From positions 3,198,501 through 3,262,500 of the forward strand of contig NC_068559.1 of the NCBI RefSeq assembly GCF_022201045.2: 64,000 nucleotides of DNA, written 5' to 3'. This stretch comes from Citrus sinensis. Its lineage: Eukaryota > Streptophyta > Magnoliopsida > Sapindales > Rutaceae. The notes below the pieces were generated by a model. The model was not told the DNA's origin. It made no database searches and worked only from the letters and a program-made list of their open reading frames with translations. Each line of letters begins with the position of its first letter. The stretch's first letter is position 1. Position numbers and translations under genes: made by a program. Of this stretch, positions 43,451 through 55,189 are shown piece after piece.

Positions 43451-45168
43451 TTTTTTATTAGTTTTATCGCTTGTGTCTCTTTATATTACCAATCATCCAC
43501 ATATATTTTTATTCAGTAAAATATCAGATTATGAGAGAATTTTAATCCAATACGTAAACACGTAAAGGAAAATTTAGACGTTCAGCTTAATAACCCCAAA
43601 AAAAAAAAATTGATATAAAAATTTGCTGGTTAACTGGCCGGTGCTGTTCATGTGCTCAGCATTGCTGCAACCCCACTTGAAATTTAAAGGCCAATGGGAT
43701 AATTCAGATTAATTAGCTTGTTGATCAAGTTCAAAATTCGTTAAATCATATTGATTAAATTAATATTGTTTGTTAATTTTATAATAAGATCTGTCAAATC
43801 CTGAGAGGATATGTGAAGGAAGGGACATATAACTAATTTCGATAGTCAATTTGTTATATTGTATTTCGGCATGTCTATTTCATGCTGAGTTCATGCTTTC
43901 TAATATATAATTATGTAAAGTGGACTTTTTGATATCCCACTACATTAATGACTCTCTCAATTTGATGAACTTGGTCAATGATTGTTACATAGGCATTGAT
44001 AGTATATTATTTATTTATTATTTATTGATTATTTTTTAACACATATTGAATAAATCTAATTTTAAATGAGATAAAATCTTAAACGTAACTATTACATCAG
44101 AAGTATCTTATTTTTTTTAATACTTTAAAATACCTAGCCGTTCATTTGAACAAATCTAACAATTTAGAGAGTGAAGGTATCGCTTTGAAAACAAACTTAC
44201 ATTTATATTTAAAAACAAAAAAAAAAAAAACAAAACAAGGACATGGCCACATGGGAAAGGAAAGAATATTAGAGAAGTTAAGAAATCAAATAAGATTAAG
44301 TTGGATTATTCTCCTCATAAATTGATTATTTTTAAATCACCTTCCTTACTTTTAAAAATTTAGAGTTACTCTTATTTTTTATTTAAGAGATAAGAGAAAA
44401 ATAGGGGTGAGTTGATAATATATTTTTTTAATGTTCTTAACAAAATTGATAATTCTTAACAAAAATAAAGGATAAAGTAAAGTTTTCAAAAATAAAAAAT
44501 TATTTAAAAATAATCAATTCACAAGATAATTCAAAATTAACCCATAAAAGAATCTACAAGAAACAAAAGTTTTCTTAAGAATTCCTCTTCCAATTGTGTG
44601 ACTGATAATAGAATAAAGTTTATTATTCGCGAAGCAATTACAATTCATATATATTTGCCACATGTTCCATCAGAATTATTATTTTTTTCTCCGAATGGAT
44701 CACATTTTTTTAATCACTTTATTAATTACCAATTAGTGAGTGTGGTTTTTGAAAATAAAATTGAAGTTTTCAATTCCAATAACCAAATTTAGCATATATT
44801 AGTGTAATAAGGATAAATTAATTAAGTACACAGCTTTTACAAAAACGAGCGTGAAAAACGTGTAAAAGAAATTGGGAAGTGACTGGCGATACGATTTTCA
44901 ATCTGAAGCGCGTTAAATCAATTTGAGACGGCAGCTTTGACCAAACTCTTTGTTTGCCTTTTTTTTTTTAAATGAAGTAATTTCACGGGCAGCCGCTGCT
45001 CCTTTTACTTCTTCGTCAATTTGTCGTATATTAAAAATCTACAGTCAATTGATAATCTAGAAGCAATAATAATAAATAGTAAACTTTACTCATCCTTTCT
45101 GCAAAATAAACCAAACCAAAGAATGGGGAAGATCTTGACCTGATTGATTTTTTAGAACCGAAGAATAA
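43451..45168. other. gene-free AT-rich stretch
   Basis: No recognisable gene or complete transposon. A short plus ORF at 44598-44792 has no known features. Confidence 0.35.
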
Positions 45169-45425
45169 TGGTATGTTTGGAATTGAGATTATGCAGCTGT
45201 AACTTAAAATTTATAGTACTAAAGTATTTGACAAATAATAACTATTGTAACTTTCAAGATATCTTTATATGATTTTTTACTTGTACGATGAAAAATAGTA
45301 TATTTTTATTAATTTATTATTAAAAAATTATATTCATTATATAATATTAATTTTTGTTTTATAATTACACTTATAGCTTTTCTTTTCACAGTTTAAACTA
45401 TGACATCTCAATTCCAAACAAACTC
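45169..45425. mobile_element. Tourist-like (PIF/Harbinger) MITE
   Basis: A 257-bp element with inverted ends sharing TGTTTGGAATTGAGAT and flanked by TAA at 45166-45168 and 45426-45428, the target duplication typical of PIF/Harbinger MITEs. No coding capacity. Confidence 0.75.
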
Positions 45426-45958
45426 TAAGTTGGTCTCCGCACTAAATTTTCTCATCTCCGCTGTTACCCATCAATTAATGGATCTTGTTATCTTATATAA
45501 TAATATAAGATATATAACTTTTGTACAATCGTTTGATAAAAATCCAACCGCTGTGAAAATATAAGATATCAAAATCTTGTTTTTTCCACAGCAATTAGAT
45601 TTTCATCCAATAATTGTGAAAAAATTATGTATCTTACATTATTATGTAAGGTAACTAAAACCTCAATTAATATATCTTTTTTTTCACTCTAAACTACTGT
45701 GTATGTCATATATCGATCAATCAATGTCAAGGGAATGAGATTAAAGTCAATGAAATTTTATCAAGTTTCTAATTTTCGCACTGCCTAGCTAATACCTACC
45801 CCGTCATATTTTTGAAACAACTAAATCGTGGAAACATTTAATTATTGTAGCATCTCAATATGAAATATTATTTCATGTGTTTCATAGGAAATTGACAAAA
45901 ATTATTTATTATTGATTGCAAGTTCTCAGTAGGTACTTGTCTAGGCAGGCTTCCAAAT

Positions 45959-46925
45959 TAGGGATGGCAATGGGGAGGGGAGGGGAGGGCACCAACATCT
46001 CCGGACCCATCCCCGATGTTCTGCATATGTCCCTATCCCCTTCACATCTCCGTCATAATTGCTTCAGGGTATTCCGTCTCCTCCCCAAATAATAATAGGG
46101 ATCCCCGATCCCCGAATAACTGATATTTTTTTTTAGTTTTCAAACTTAATTTAATCATATTAACCTAAAAATATATAAAATAAAATAAAAATGATCATGA
46201 ATGGGCCTTATGTTTCATTCTACTCCTTCAAACTTTTGGTATATATAATATTCAAATAATGATTTTCAAAACAAAATTCAAATAATGTGATTTTTATACA
46301 ATATTGACATGATTGTTGTCCATGAGTAATGATACTTGCTGATCACCTATATGACGCAATAAAGCTGCATGTGTGGATGCTAGTTGACGTTGCGATGAGT
46401 TAGGCTACTCGCCCACTGACAATGCAACGTGCTACTAGGCTATGATAAGATGAAGACGAGTTGGGTGCTTAGTAGTTAGTACTGCACGAATAATTTGGAA
46501 AGGAGAAGCAAAACTGTAAGAAAGTGATTTAGAGTTTGATTTGTGAGTTATGAGCTTGTGGGCTTTTGGTTGTAGTTAAGTTTAAATTATATTAAACATT
46601 TTATATTAACTAATATTTATATTATTTGTATAAATATTTTGATATTTTTTATTTACACAAATATTCAATATTTTACAATTTAAAATTTATTATTTATTGA
46701 CTAATAATTCTAAAAAAATAAAAAATTAAAATAGAGAAATGGGAAAATGGAGAGGGGATGGGGATTCCACCACATCCCCATCCCTTCCCTGAATAAGTAA
46801 TTGGGTAAAAATCGTCCACGTCCCTTTCCCGAATAAGCAATTAGACATAAAATCATCCTCATATCCTTCCCAAATAAGAAAACTCCCCAAGGCTCCTGTC
46901 CCCATGGAAATTTCTGCCATCCATG
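45959..46925. mobile_element. hAT-type element, diverged ends
   Basis: Begins TAGGGATGGCAATGGGG and ends (complemented) CATGGATGGCAGAAATTT, with GGGGA-rich subterminal sequence at both ends. The possible target duplication TTCCAAAT/TCCAAAAT is imperfect. Plus-strand C-rich runs near the right end cause the 97-codon minus ORF at 46710-47003, which is not a gene. Confidence 0.65.
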
Positions 46926-47165
46926 TCCAAAATCATTAGGCCACGCAAACAGAGCATATAAGTGTCCGTGGGTTGATGGACTTATCATCAACATTGTCTT
47001 CATCTCTCACGGCCAAAATTGATCAATTCATGGCCAGCATTAATTTGCGTGGGCAGGGGCCTATATATGGGGGAAACTTTTTACATCCTTTTTATTATAT
47101 TTTGTCTTCTTGTCATGATTTGATTGCTTGATTTCTGTTGTAAATTTCTTCTCACAAAACTACAT

Positions 47166-47629
47166 GGGAAATTTCCTACCCTTAAATAAATTAACATTTT
47201 GCACCGCGCACTAAAAAAAATAACGTGTTGCACTGTGTCTCTAATTCCATTAATTTTTCAGTTATTTCTAACGGTTCCATCTAACTTTTGATTGAATGAT
47301 AAAAATGACCCTCTATATAAAAAAAATAAAATTTTTAGCTCATTTAATTTTTTTAAAGGTTTTTATTTCAATTGCAATAAAAAAAATTTCTTGTTACATG
47401 TACATTGTCACCACTATTATTTTTCCTTTAATTTTTCAGATTTTTATTTCAATTGCAATAAAGAGAATTCCCATTAAAATTAATTTAAGGAATAAACTTC
47501 TAATTTTATCCCTTCACCGTTAAACTTAACTGAGAAAATAACAAAATTGAGGACGCGGTGCAACAAGTCAAACTTTTTGAGAACGCGGTACAAAATGTCA
47601 ATTTATTTGGGGTGGGTTAAAAATTACCC
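47166..47629. mobile_element. MULE-type MITE
   Basis: A 464-bp element with ~110-bp inverted repeats (GGGAAATTTCCTACCC... against GGGTAATTTTTAACCC...) that include ATTAACATTTTGCACCGCG and its partner ATTGACATTTTGTACCGCG. A perfect 9-bp target duplication AAACTACAT lies at 47157-47165 and 47630-47638. Confidence 0.9.
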
Positions 47630-47638
47630 AAACTACAT

Positions 47639-48375
47639 GGAGCGGGACACTCGCTTCATGGAAAACAAGTAATTTGAATCTTATTATATGGGTAGCTAAC
47701 GTGTGGTTTCTTTTACTTATATTATCCATTGGATTCATTATGTTTTAAATGCCAAAACCTTTGATTATTATTAATTATTAACATTATTTTAAATTAACTA
47801 GAGCTTTCACAGGATTAAAAGAGCAATATTGATAAACGATTAAATTCATTGCGTCGAGGGGAAAAATCCTTGACAAATAGATCAATTCCAAATCCAATTA
47901 GAGCTTTCGTCTGCGTATGCACTTGTTCTTAGTTAATAAAGCCAATTTTAGAGGGGAATTATGAGCTAACTCATTGCATAATCTATGAATACGTACTTAT
48001 CTAATAATCTATTATTAATTTTTGTTTATGGTTAATTTTCGTTTCTTTTTTTTTTTCACATACTTTTTATATTAACAACCGATCAACAGTGTTGTATTTT
48101 TTTTCCCTACACAAGACCAGAATACAAGTAGTTAATGTATACGCCAAATTTCACTTCTCTCGAAAAGAGACAACCAGGATTTAAGGTTACTCACATTCAA
48201 TTTCAAGTGTCACCACTTGTGGGTGATGTAACCTTTTTTTTTTTGGCAGCCCAACTTTGACCCAAAAAATCAATAGCTGCATTATCACTCATTTCATTCG
48301 AGTTCAAAAATGCATTTTATCCTCCAATTATGAAAAAAATAATCAAAATTACTTAAATCAAGATGAGATTCGAGT
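47639..48375. other. gene-free stretch
   Basis: AT-rich sequence; nothing recognisable before the SINE. Confidence 0.35.
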
Positions 48376-48721
48376 ACCAATGGGCCTTTGGTCCAGTGAG
48401 AGAATCCTTGCACTTAGAATAATGAGTGCAAGGGTTCGAGCCTTCATAAAAGCATTTATGGGGCTTATTTACAATCTTTCCTCAATTATCAAATAATTGA
48501 GTGGAGCCAGTCTATTCCTCACGAAATGTGAGTAGAGTGGACATCCCTCGAATATTTGAGAGGGTTTGAAGGAGTACATGCCACGAAGAAGGTCCCAATT
48601 GTAGAATCTGTTTGTAAGTATTACAATACATGCCACGAAAAAGGTCCCAATTGTAGAATCTGTTTGTAAATATTAATTATAATACCTACAGTCATGTATA
48701 ACAGTATTCAAAAAAAAAAAA
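48376..48721 (+). mobile_element. tRNA-derived SINE, second copy with a different 3' part
   Basis: The first ~190 bp match the SINE at 2271, with better-preserved A box (TGGTCCAGTGA) and B box (GGGTTCGAGCC). After TATTTGAGAGGGTTTGAAG the two copies part: here a ~49-bp unit (TACATGCCACGAAGAAGGTC...) is tandemly doubled, followed by a unique stretch and poly-A. The flanks share AAGATGAG(A)TTC (48360-48371 and 48722-48732), an imperfect target duplication. Confidence 0.82.
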
Positions 48722-48732
48722 AAGATGAGTTC

Positions 48733-50559
48733 CTAACAATCGGGCATGCAAATTTCTCTTCAAATGAGCCTTTTTATAAAAGAATTGAAAAATCGAATCA
48801 AATGAGTGGCACTAAAATCGTTCTATAACTATATAATGGGAAATGAAGATTTAAACACTCTTTGAATCTTTTAAAGATTGTATAATATTACAATAGATTT
48901 ATCTATTTTTATACTTTTTTTTAATTTATTTGATCAAGAAAGTACACGTCATGGAAAAATCCGGATTCATTTTGTTTTTTCAACCCATAATCTTATTTCA
49001 TTTAAATGATGTTAAAATTCATGATATTATTTGTCAACATCGCCCCAAAGCCGACGTTGCTCAAAAGCGACCTAAAAGTCTAGAACGCCATTGTTGATAT
49101 GGATTGAAAGCTTGAAAGGAGCTAGCAACCTGTGAAGACTTTGTTAAATTGTGTACAAATAAACTGTTATTGGCGAATAAAATATACAGTCAGTGCAAAC
49201 GAAAAATCTAATTCATGAGTCAAAATTATTAAACTCATTGAACCTGTCATTTGTTTGTCTTTGTTCAAACGGACACCATTAATCCGTCACTTGTGGTTGG
49301 GGATAATAAATTTAAAGCGTCGCAACTTGACTGGGCGACGTAACCTCTGATACATGCACGGGTGCAATAACAAAACCCAATTGGATAAGAGCAAAGGAGG
49401 ATACTAGCACAAATCATCATCTTTGTGGCTGCATACAGTACTCATCCATCTATATATATTTATTCCACTCTCTCCTTACAAGGCCATTGAAGTTGAAAAA
49501 CAATTTGGGGGAAAAAAAATATACATTGATGGTAAATATCATAGTGTGTAGTATGATATTGTAAGATAGAATAACACAAGTTATTAACATTGGAAATCAG
49601 TAGTTACTTTTCAATTAAGAATAATACCATCACATTGATGATGAGATGAAGTATTTGTTTTTGTAATAAATGGTAATAAACAGAAATTGGGAGGGTTATT
49701 AGTGCTTTAGTGAGAAAAAAAATAATTTGTTTTTAATATTTGAAAGTATTTCCACAAATTATATGTATTGATGAAAGAGGTTAAGATAGATTTTTTATTA
49801 TAAATTATTACCACGAACATTTATGACTAACCCTTGTTTGAAAAGTATTAATCGACAAACATAATGCTTTATATAATTATTTTTAGATATAAGCGCCCTT
49901 CAGTTTTTGAAATGAAGTTTTACAATATTGTAAAAAAATTTTACAATAGTATAAATTATTGAAAAATAAAAAACGTAAAAAAATTTTATAACGTTGTAAA
50001 ATTCCGAATCTAAATTTTAAAAGATATGGATCGACAACATTACGAAGTGGGGTGACTATGATTTTGGTAACTAGTTTGGAAAAATGGATAATGGAGCATA
50101 GGAAAAAATCATAAACCAAGTAGATAATGGAGCATAGGAAAAAATCATAAACCAAGTATTTTAATAAGTGAAAATCTAATTCTTTATTGTTAATAATTAC
50201 CAACCATATGGAATTATTGCTGATTGTTGTTAGTCAAAATATATGCGCTAGCTAAAATTCACATTCAAGGTCCTTCGATATTTCTAGGAGATTCCTCCTT
50301 TTTCTTCTTCTAGAAAGAGATGTATATTTCTTGCTCGACTGCGACCCGCACAACAATCGTTAATGATGAATGTGAAGTATTCGTTTACGGGCCAAAATGT
50401 TACAAAAATTAATTTTAAGACGACATTAAATTGTAAAGTGTTTGAAATTGAGGGATGATATGTAAACTTTCAAAGTTGAAGGGGGTTGGAAGAAATTTTA
50501 TGTACTAATCGTTTTTTTGGTGATAAAATTTACGGAAACATAGTTAAATTTGAAATTCT
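48733..50559. other. gene-free AT-rich stretch
   Basis: No gene is seen. A perfect tandem duplication of 36 bp lies at 50087-50158. A TATA-like motif with T-rich surroundings near 49450-49475 has no ORF after it. Confidence 0.35.
50087..50158. repeat. perfect two-copy 36-bp tandem repeat
   Basis: The unit starting GATAATGGAGCATAGG occurs twice back to back (50087-50122 and 50123-50158) without mismatch. It causes the repeated YLVYDFFLCSII in the minus ORF at 49883-50203, which I do not regard as a gene. Confidence 0.9.
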
Positions 50560-50735
50560 ACTAAAAACTTTTGGCTGTCGTTGAGTTGGATTAATTTTAC
50601 GGCGGAGCACTGATGATGACCATCAAATCATAATGGTAAGTATAAATTTAATAATTATTTATATGATCGTGCGGTCATCATCAATGTTCCACCGTAAAGT
50701 TGATCCAATTTAACTGGATCCAAAACTTTTTACGT
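50560..50735. repeat. imperfect foldback, probable MITE
   Basis: Arms of about 60 bp face each other: TTGGATTAATTTTACGGCGG at ~50587 pairs with the complement of CCGTAAAGTTGATCCAA at ~50691, and the match extends outwards through CTAAAAACTTTTGG. Target duplication not identified. Confidence 0.65.
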
Positions 50736-51506
50736 CCAACTGGACTAAAAAGCATAGTATGTAAACTCAACTAAAATTTGAGATCTCAGACCAAATGATA
50801 TCGCTAGCTTTCATTGGCACGAGCATGCTATTCTATTTTGTATGATTCAGACACTCAAAAGACTTCTTATTGTATATTATAAAAAAAATTAAAAGAAATA
50901 GTTGATATATACATATATTTCTTCATATAGAAATCAAAGCAAATTTAGTAAAATAAATTAGATAAGGTTCCTTTTTTTTTTAATTATATCTTTGTGTGTG
51001 TGGGTGTGTATAATATAGTCTTTAAATAGTTTTATTGTGTGGCCGTGGTTATGTCTACGTGACAGTAATCAACGGTGGGTTGGGTAAGGGTCAGACTTGA
51101 TTTGACGATGATTGCTTGAAGCAAGAGTAATATATAATATTTGACACCCTCAAATTATCTCACTTGTCTTATGTTTTTTAATTTATCTTAATATTTTTTA
51201 GAATTATCCTTATTAAAATTTAAAATTTTTTATTTTATTTTATTTATTCTCTCTGTCCCCCTCTTTTGCTAGCATAACAATTACCCCAGTACCTATTTTT
51301 GTTGACAACAAGTTCATTATTACTACCACAACCACCTATCTTCTTTACTATTATTCTATCACCTTGAACAACATATGATGAGTTTTAATATTGGATTTTA
51401 AAATTTTATGAACCGCTTGTTAGCGATGATATTGATTTTAATTTTGTGTGATAATCTAAGATTTTATTAAATTTCAATTTGAAATTTGATCCAAATTGTG
51501 AACCAA

Positions 51507-52698
51507 TCTATATATATATATATAAAGCTGGGACTAGAAGAGCTGATGTGGCATCACCATTCCTCATCTTTTTATATTTTCTATTATCTAAAATATCTAA
51601 AATATTGGTGGATATTCTTTGTACATGTTTCTTCCTCTTTCTATTTAAATCCAACAATATGTAACCATTAATAATAATTAATTATAAGTCTTTTGAAACA
51701 TTCATTTATTTTATTATGCTAGCAATTAAACTTTAGTGGCTTGAAATACATCAATTAATTAATATAAGAAGAGAGGTTCTTTCATCTTCCCTCAACAATG
51801 TCACTAGGGTCTAATTTTAATGTCATAATCTCATATTTAATTATGCAACCTTTTGTTGAGTGCCTTTTGGCTCCTTCAAATTTTATTATGCTAGCAATTA
51901 AACTTTAGTGGCTTAAAATACATCAACTAATTAATATAGGCAGAAAAGTTCTTTCATCTTCCCTCAACCTCATATTTTTATATCCTCTATTATCTAAAAT
52001 ATTTAAAATACTTGTGGATATTCTTTGTACATGTTTCTTCCTCTTTCTATTTAAATCCAACAATATATAACCATTAATAATAATTAATTAAAAGTATTTT
52101 GAAACATTCATTTATTTTATTATGCTAGCAATTAAACTTTAGTGGCTTAAAATATATCAATTAATTAACATATGAAGAGAGGTTCATCTTCCCTCAACAA
52201 TGCCACTAGGGCCTAATTTCAATGTCATAATCCCATATTTAATTATACAACATTTTATTTAGTGCCTTTTGGCTTCTTCAAACTCTCTAAACACTAAATA
52301 TTTAAGATTTATTATGTTTATGTTATTTATTTATTTAATCAACATCCTCTTTAGAAAAATACTTGTATTTTTATTGTTTGATTTATTTGAATTTTTGGTA
52401 TTGTGTGTTTCATGGAATACTCTTTTCTTCATGAGTTCAATTAATTAACATAGGAAGAGCGGTTTTTTCATCTTCCCCTCAAGAATGCCACTAGGTCCTA
52501 ATTTTAATGTCATAATCTCATATTTAATTATGCAACATTTTGTTGAGTGCATTTTGGCTTCTTCAAGCTCTCTAAACATTAAATATTTAACATTTGTTAT
52601 GTTTAGGTTTTATTTATTTATTTAATCAACATCCTCTTTAGAAAAATACTTGTATTTTTATTGTTTGATTTATTTGAATTCTTGGTATTGTGTGCTTT
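51507..52698. repeat. tandemly duplicated segments before RPA1-like pseudogene; possible Helitron 5' end
   Basis: At 51507 the sequence A|TCTATATATATATAT..AAAGCTGGGACTAGAAG has the TC start after an A and the composition of plant Helitron 5' ends. Then come reshuffled repeats: TTATGCTAGCAATTAAACTT at ~51713, ~51886 and ~52120; CTTTGTACATGTTTCTTCCT twice (~51618 and ~52023); TCAACATCCTCTTTAGAAAA at ~52339 and ~52626. The last repeat carries along a copy of the pseudogene's ATG region (~52410). No Helitron 3' hairpin with CTRR was found. Confidence 0.55.
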
Positions 52699-54965
52699 AT
52701 GGAGTATTATTTTCCTCATGAGTTGAACAATAATAAAGATAGTTGGATGATAAGGGTTAGGCTTTGTAGGATGTGGGAGTCTACTAATACTAAAAAGAAT
52801 GGAGAATTGATTAGTGTTGACATGATTTTTATTGATGAAAAGGTTGTATAAAAAATTCATTCTTCCATTGTTTTCTCTCATTTTTTCCCAATTGTTTCAC
52901 ACTTAATGTAGTATGTGTTTTTTTTTTTTTTTGTAGGAAAATCTAATGCATGCAACAATTAGGAAAAATTTAGTGACAATGTTTAAGCACATGTTGAGTG
53001 AGGGTTCTTTGTACAATATCAAGAATTTAAAAGTTGTTTCAATTACAGGCGAGTACATACTACTTTCAAATTAGTATAAGATTATTTTTTTGATTATAAC
53101 TTCTCTTAAGAGGTTAGAAGAATGAACTGTCAAGATTCCGATCAATGGATTCCAATTGGTATCTCCGAATTTGATTGATTTACGTGTGAATGATAACACA
53201 ATCCTCTCATGTATTTTTTTAATTATTAATGTTTGTTAATCTTTAAGTGTATATTAGAAATTATTAATCCTTATGTTTTAACATGTTTATGTTATTTTTC
53301 CATAATATTACAGATGTTATCGGAAGTTTATGTGGTGTGGGTGATATCGAGATCGTTGGAGCTAGTTGGAAAAAAAAGAGATATAAAAGTTCTAACAGAT
53401 TAGTCAGTTGAATATAATCAAGAAAACTATGACTTTATATTTTTTAGTTATTGTTTTTTTTAGTTATTTATGTTATTTTTTAGTTATTGTTTCTCTTTAC
53501 ATTATTAACTTTTGTTAATTTTTATGGATAGCTCGGTAACAACAAATATTACTTTATTGGGAAAGTTAGGGGAGATATTTGATTCAAATTTGTACAAGAA
53601 AGATGAGGGTCCTTGTATTGTGATAGTAACTTCTACAACCATTAAAAAATTCCAAGGTGATTATTTTATTTAAATCCCACTAATTAACATTTTCAAATGC
53701 AATGTGGCTATCTTAATATTATACACAAATTTGGATTTTGTTCAAGTTTCGTTTTAGGTTACATTTGCTCTAAACATGTGAGGTTAGTTTCTTTGCCATA
53801 AGTGCAAGCAAAATCTACATAAATCTTCAAATAGATTATGTAGCATCATTAATTGAAAGATATTCTACCGTCTCCAACGTTGTGCAAGTTATTGAAAGTT
53901 CGAATGTGAATAAGATTACTTTTGAGGAAGAGATGTTCCACAACACGATGTGCATTAAAGAACTGTTTGAGGCTGATTGGAGTTTTCAACTGAAGGTGGT
54001 TTTTTTATTTTTCTTTTTTCTTTCTCATCCATTTGTGTTATTTGTTCCTAAATGTTGGAATGTCCTTATTATTTTTGTAAATGCTTATTGTTTAATTGTA
54101 GGAATATATTGTTACTGTGCGGGGCAAGAATAGAGAAATAGACAACTCCTTTGGATGGTACTATGTTTCATGCAAAACATGCATAAAAAAGGGCATACCT
54201 ACAAACGGTATTTATATGTGTGGCACTTGCAAAAAGGAACGTGACTATTCTCTTGTGATGTAAGAAAATAATATTAATTTTTTTAAATTGCTTATTATGT
54301 TGTTAGTTTTTCACTCTAATTCATTATTCTAATGTAGGTACAAAATACATATAAAAGTCATGAATAAAATAATAGAGACAACTTTTGTTTTATTCAATCA
54401 TGTAGCTGAGAAGTTACTTGATACATCAGCCCACAAGTTGTTTAATAGACTACCTTTATATAGTAGGGATGTCCTTGCAGAAATTCAAAGCCTTTGTGGA
54501 AAAGATTTTATTTATAAACTGAAAATGAATGATTACAATTTGAAAAAGGGACTTGAGAATTTTACTGTGTCAAAGCTCTTCACCCCTGATGAGAAATTGG
54601 AACTAGAACAAGAATTGAAGAAGGACAAAAAGGTATTATCTACCTATGCTAGGTTCAATTTGTAGGCAATATATGTAATGTTAAAAAAAATTAATTGTTG
54701 TTTTTTGTAGGAAAAAAACAATACAGATCATGAAAATGTAGAAATATATGAAAGAAAAGAAGGACATTCCCAAGAATTGGTAATTTTATTTACTCTTATT
54801 TCCCAGTTGTTTTCCTTTATGATTAAAATTAGCATGTTCAGTTTACTCATAATTATAATTTCTTTGATTAAAAGATTACAGGATCCTCGTATATTGATAA
54901 GCCTTAATAAGGAAATTATGTTTCGATTGCTCTCAATCTGCAACTCTACTACTATTACAATCACT
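52699..54965 (+). pseudogene. replication protein A 70-kDa subunit-like (RPA1) pseudogene
   Basis: Related to the ssDNA-binding RPA1 proteins, which are multiplied in plants and partly spread by Helitrons. Exon-like blocks: 52699-52842 (MEYYFPHEL..., IRVRLCRMWES, ISVDMIFIDEK), 52937-53215 (HATIRKNLVTMFKHML, VSITGEY, IPINGFQLV, DLRVNDNT), 53314-53405 (DVIGSLCGVGDIEIVG), 53532-53656 (LLGKLGEIFDSNLYKKDEGP), ~53784-53996 (KIYINLQIDYVASLIERY, FEEEMFHNTMCIKELFEADW), 54102-54260 with a four-cysteine zinc finger (CKTC, CGTC), 54338-54632 (TTFVLFNHVAEKLLDTSAHK) and 54711-54779. Breaks: in-frame stops at 53072 (TAG) and 53123 (TGA), and a frameshift in the A-run at 53370-53377. Splice sites are largely kept, so the decay is recent. 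Confidence 0.88.
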
Positions 54966-55189
54966 TGAAATTACAAAAACAGAAATTTCATATGAACTTG
55001 GGACAGATGTACAGAGGTTCAATTTAGCTAATTTCCCATATATTATTACAACTACGGGGAAAATTAAAGCTGATCATTGACTTTCAAATTAAGCAACAAA
55101 CAAGTGGCTGACTGCTATTTTTCCTCTACCAATTGAAGGAGACTGCCGATGCTATAAAACAAAAGTTGATTAAGAATTTAAATAAGCAA

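Noticed and set aside
46710-47003. 97-codon minus-strand ORF
   Set aside because: It is produced by the G-rich subterminal repeats of the hAT element at 45959-46925.
49440-49520. Possible promoter with TATA-like CTATATATATTTATT
   Set aside because: No ORF, splice signal or RNA structure follows, so AT-rich chance is sufficient explanation.
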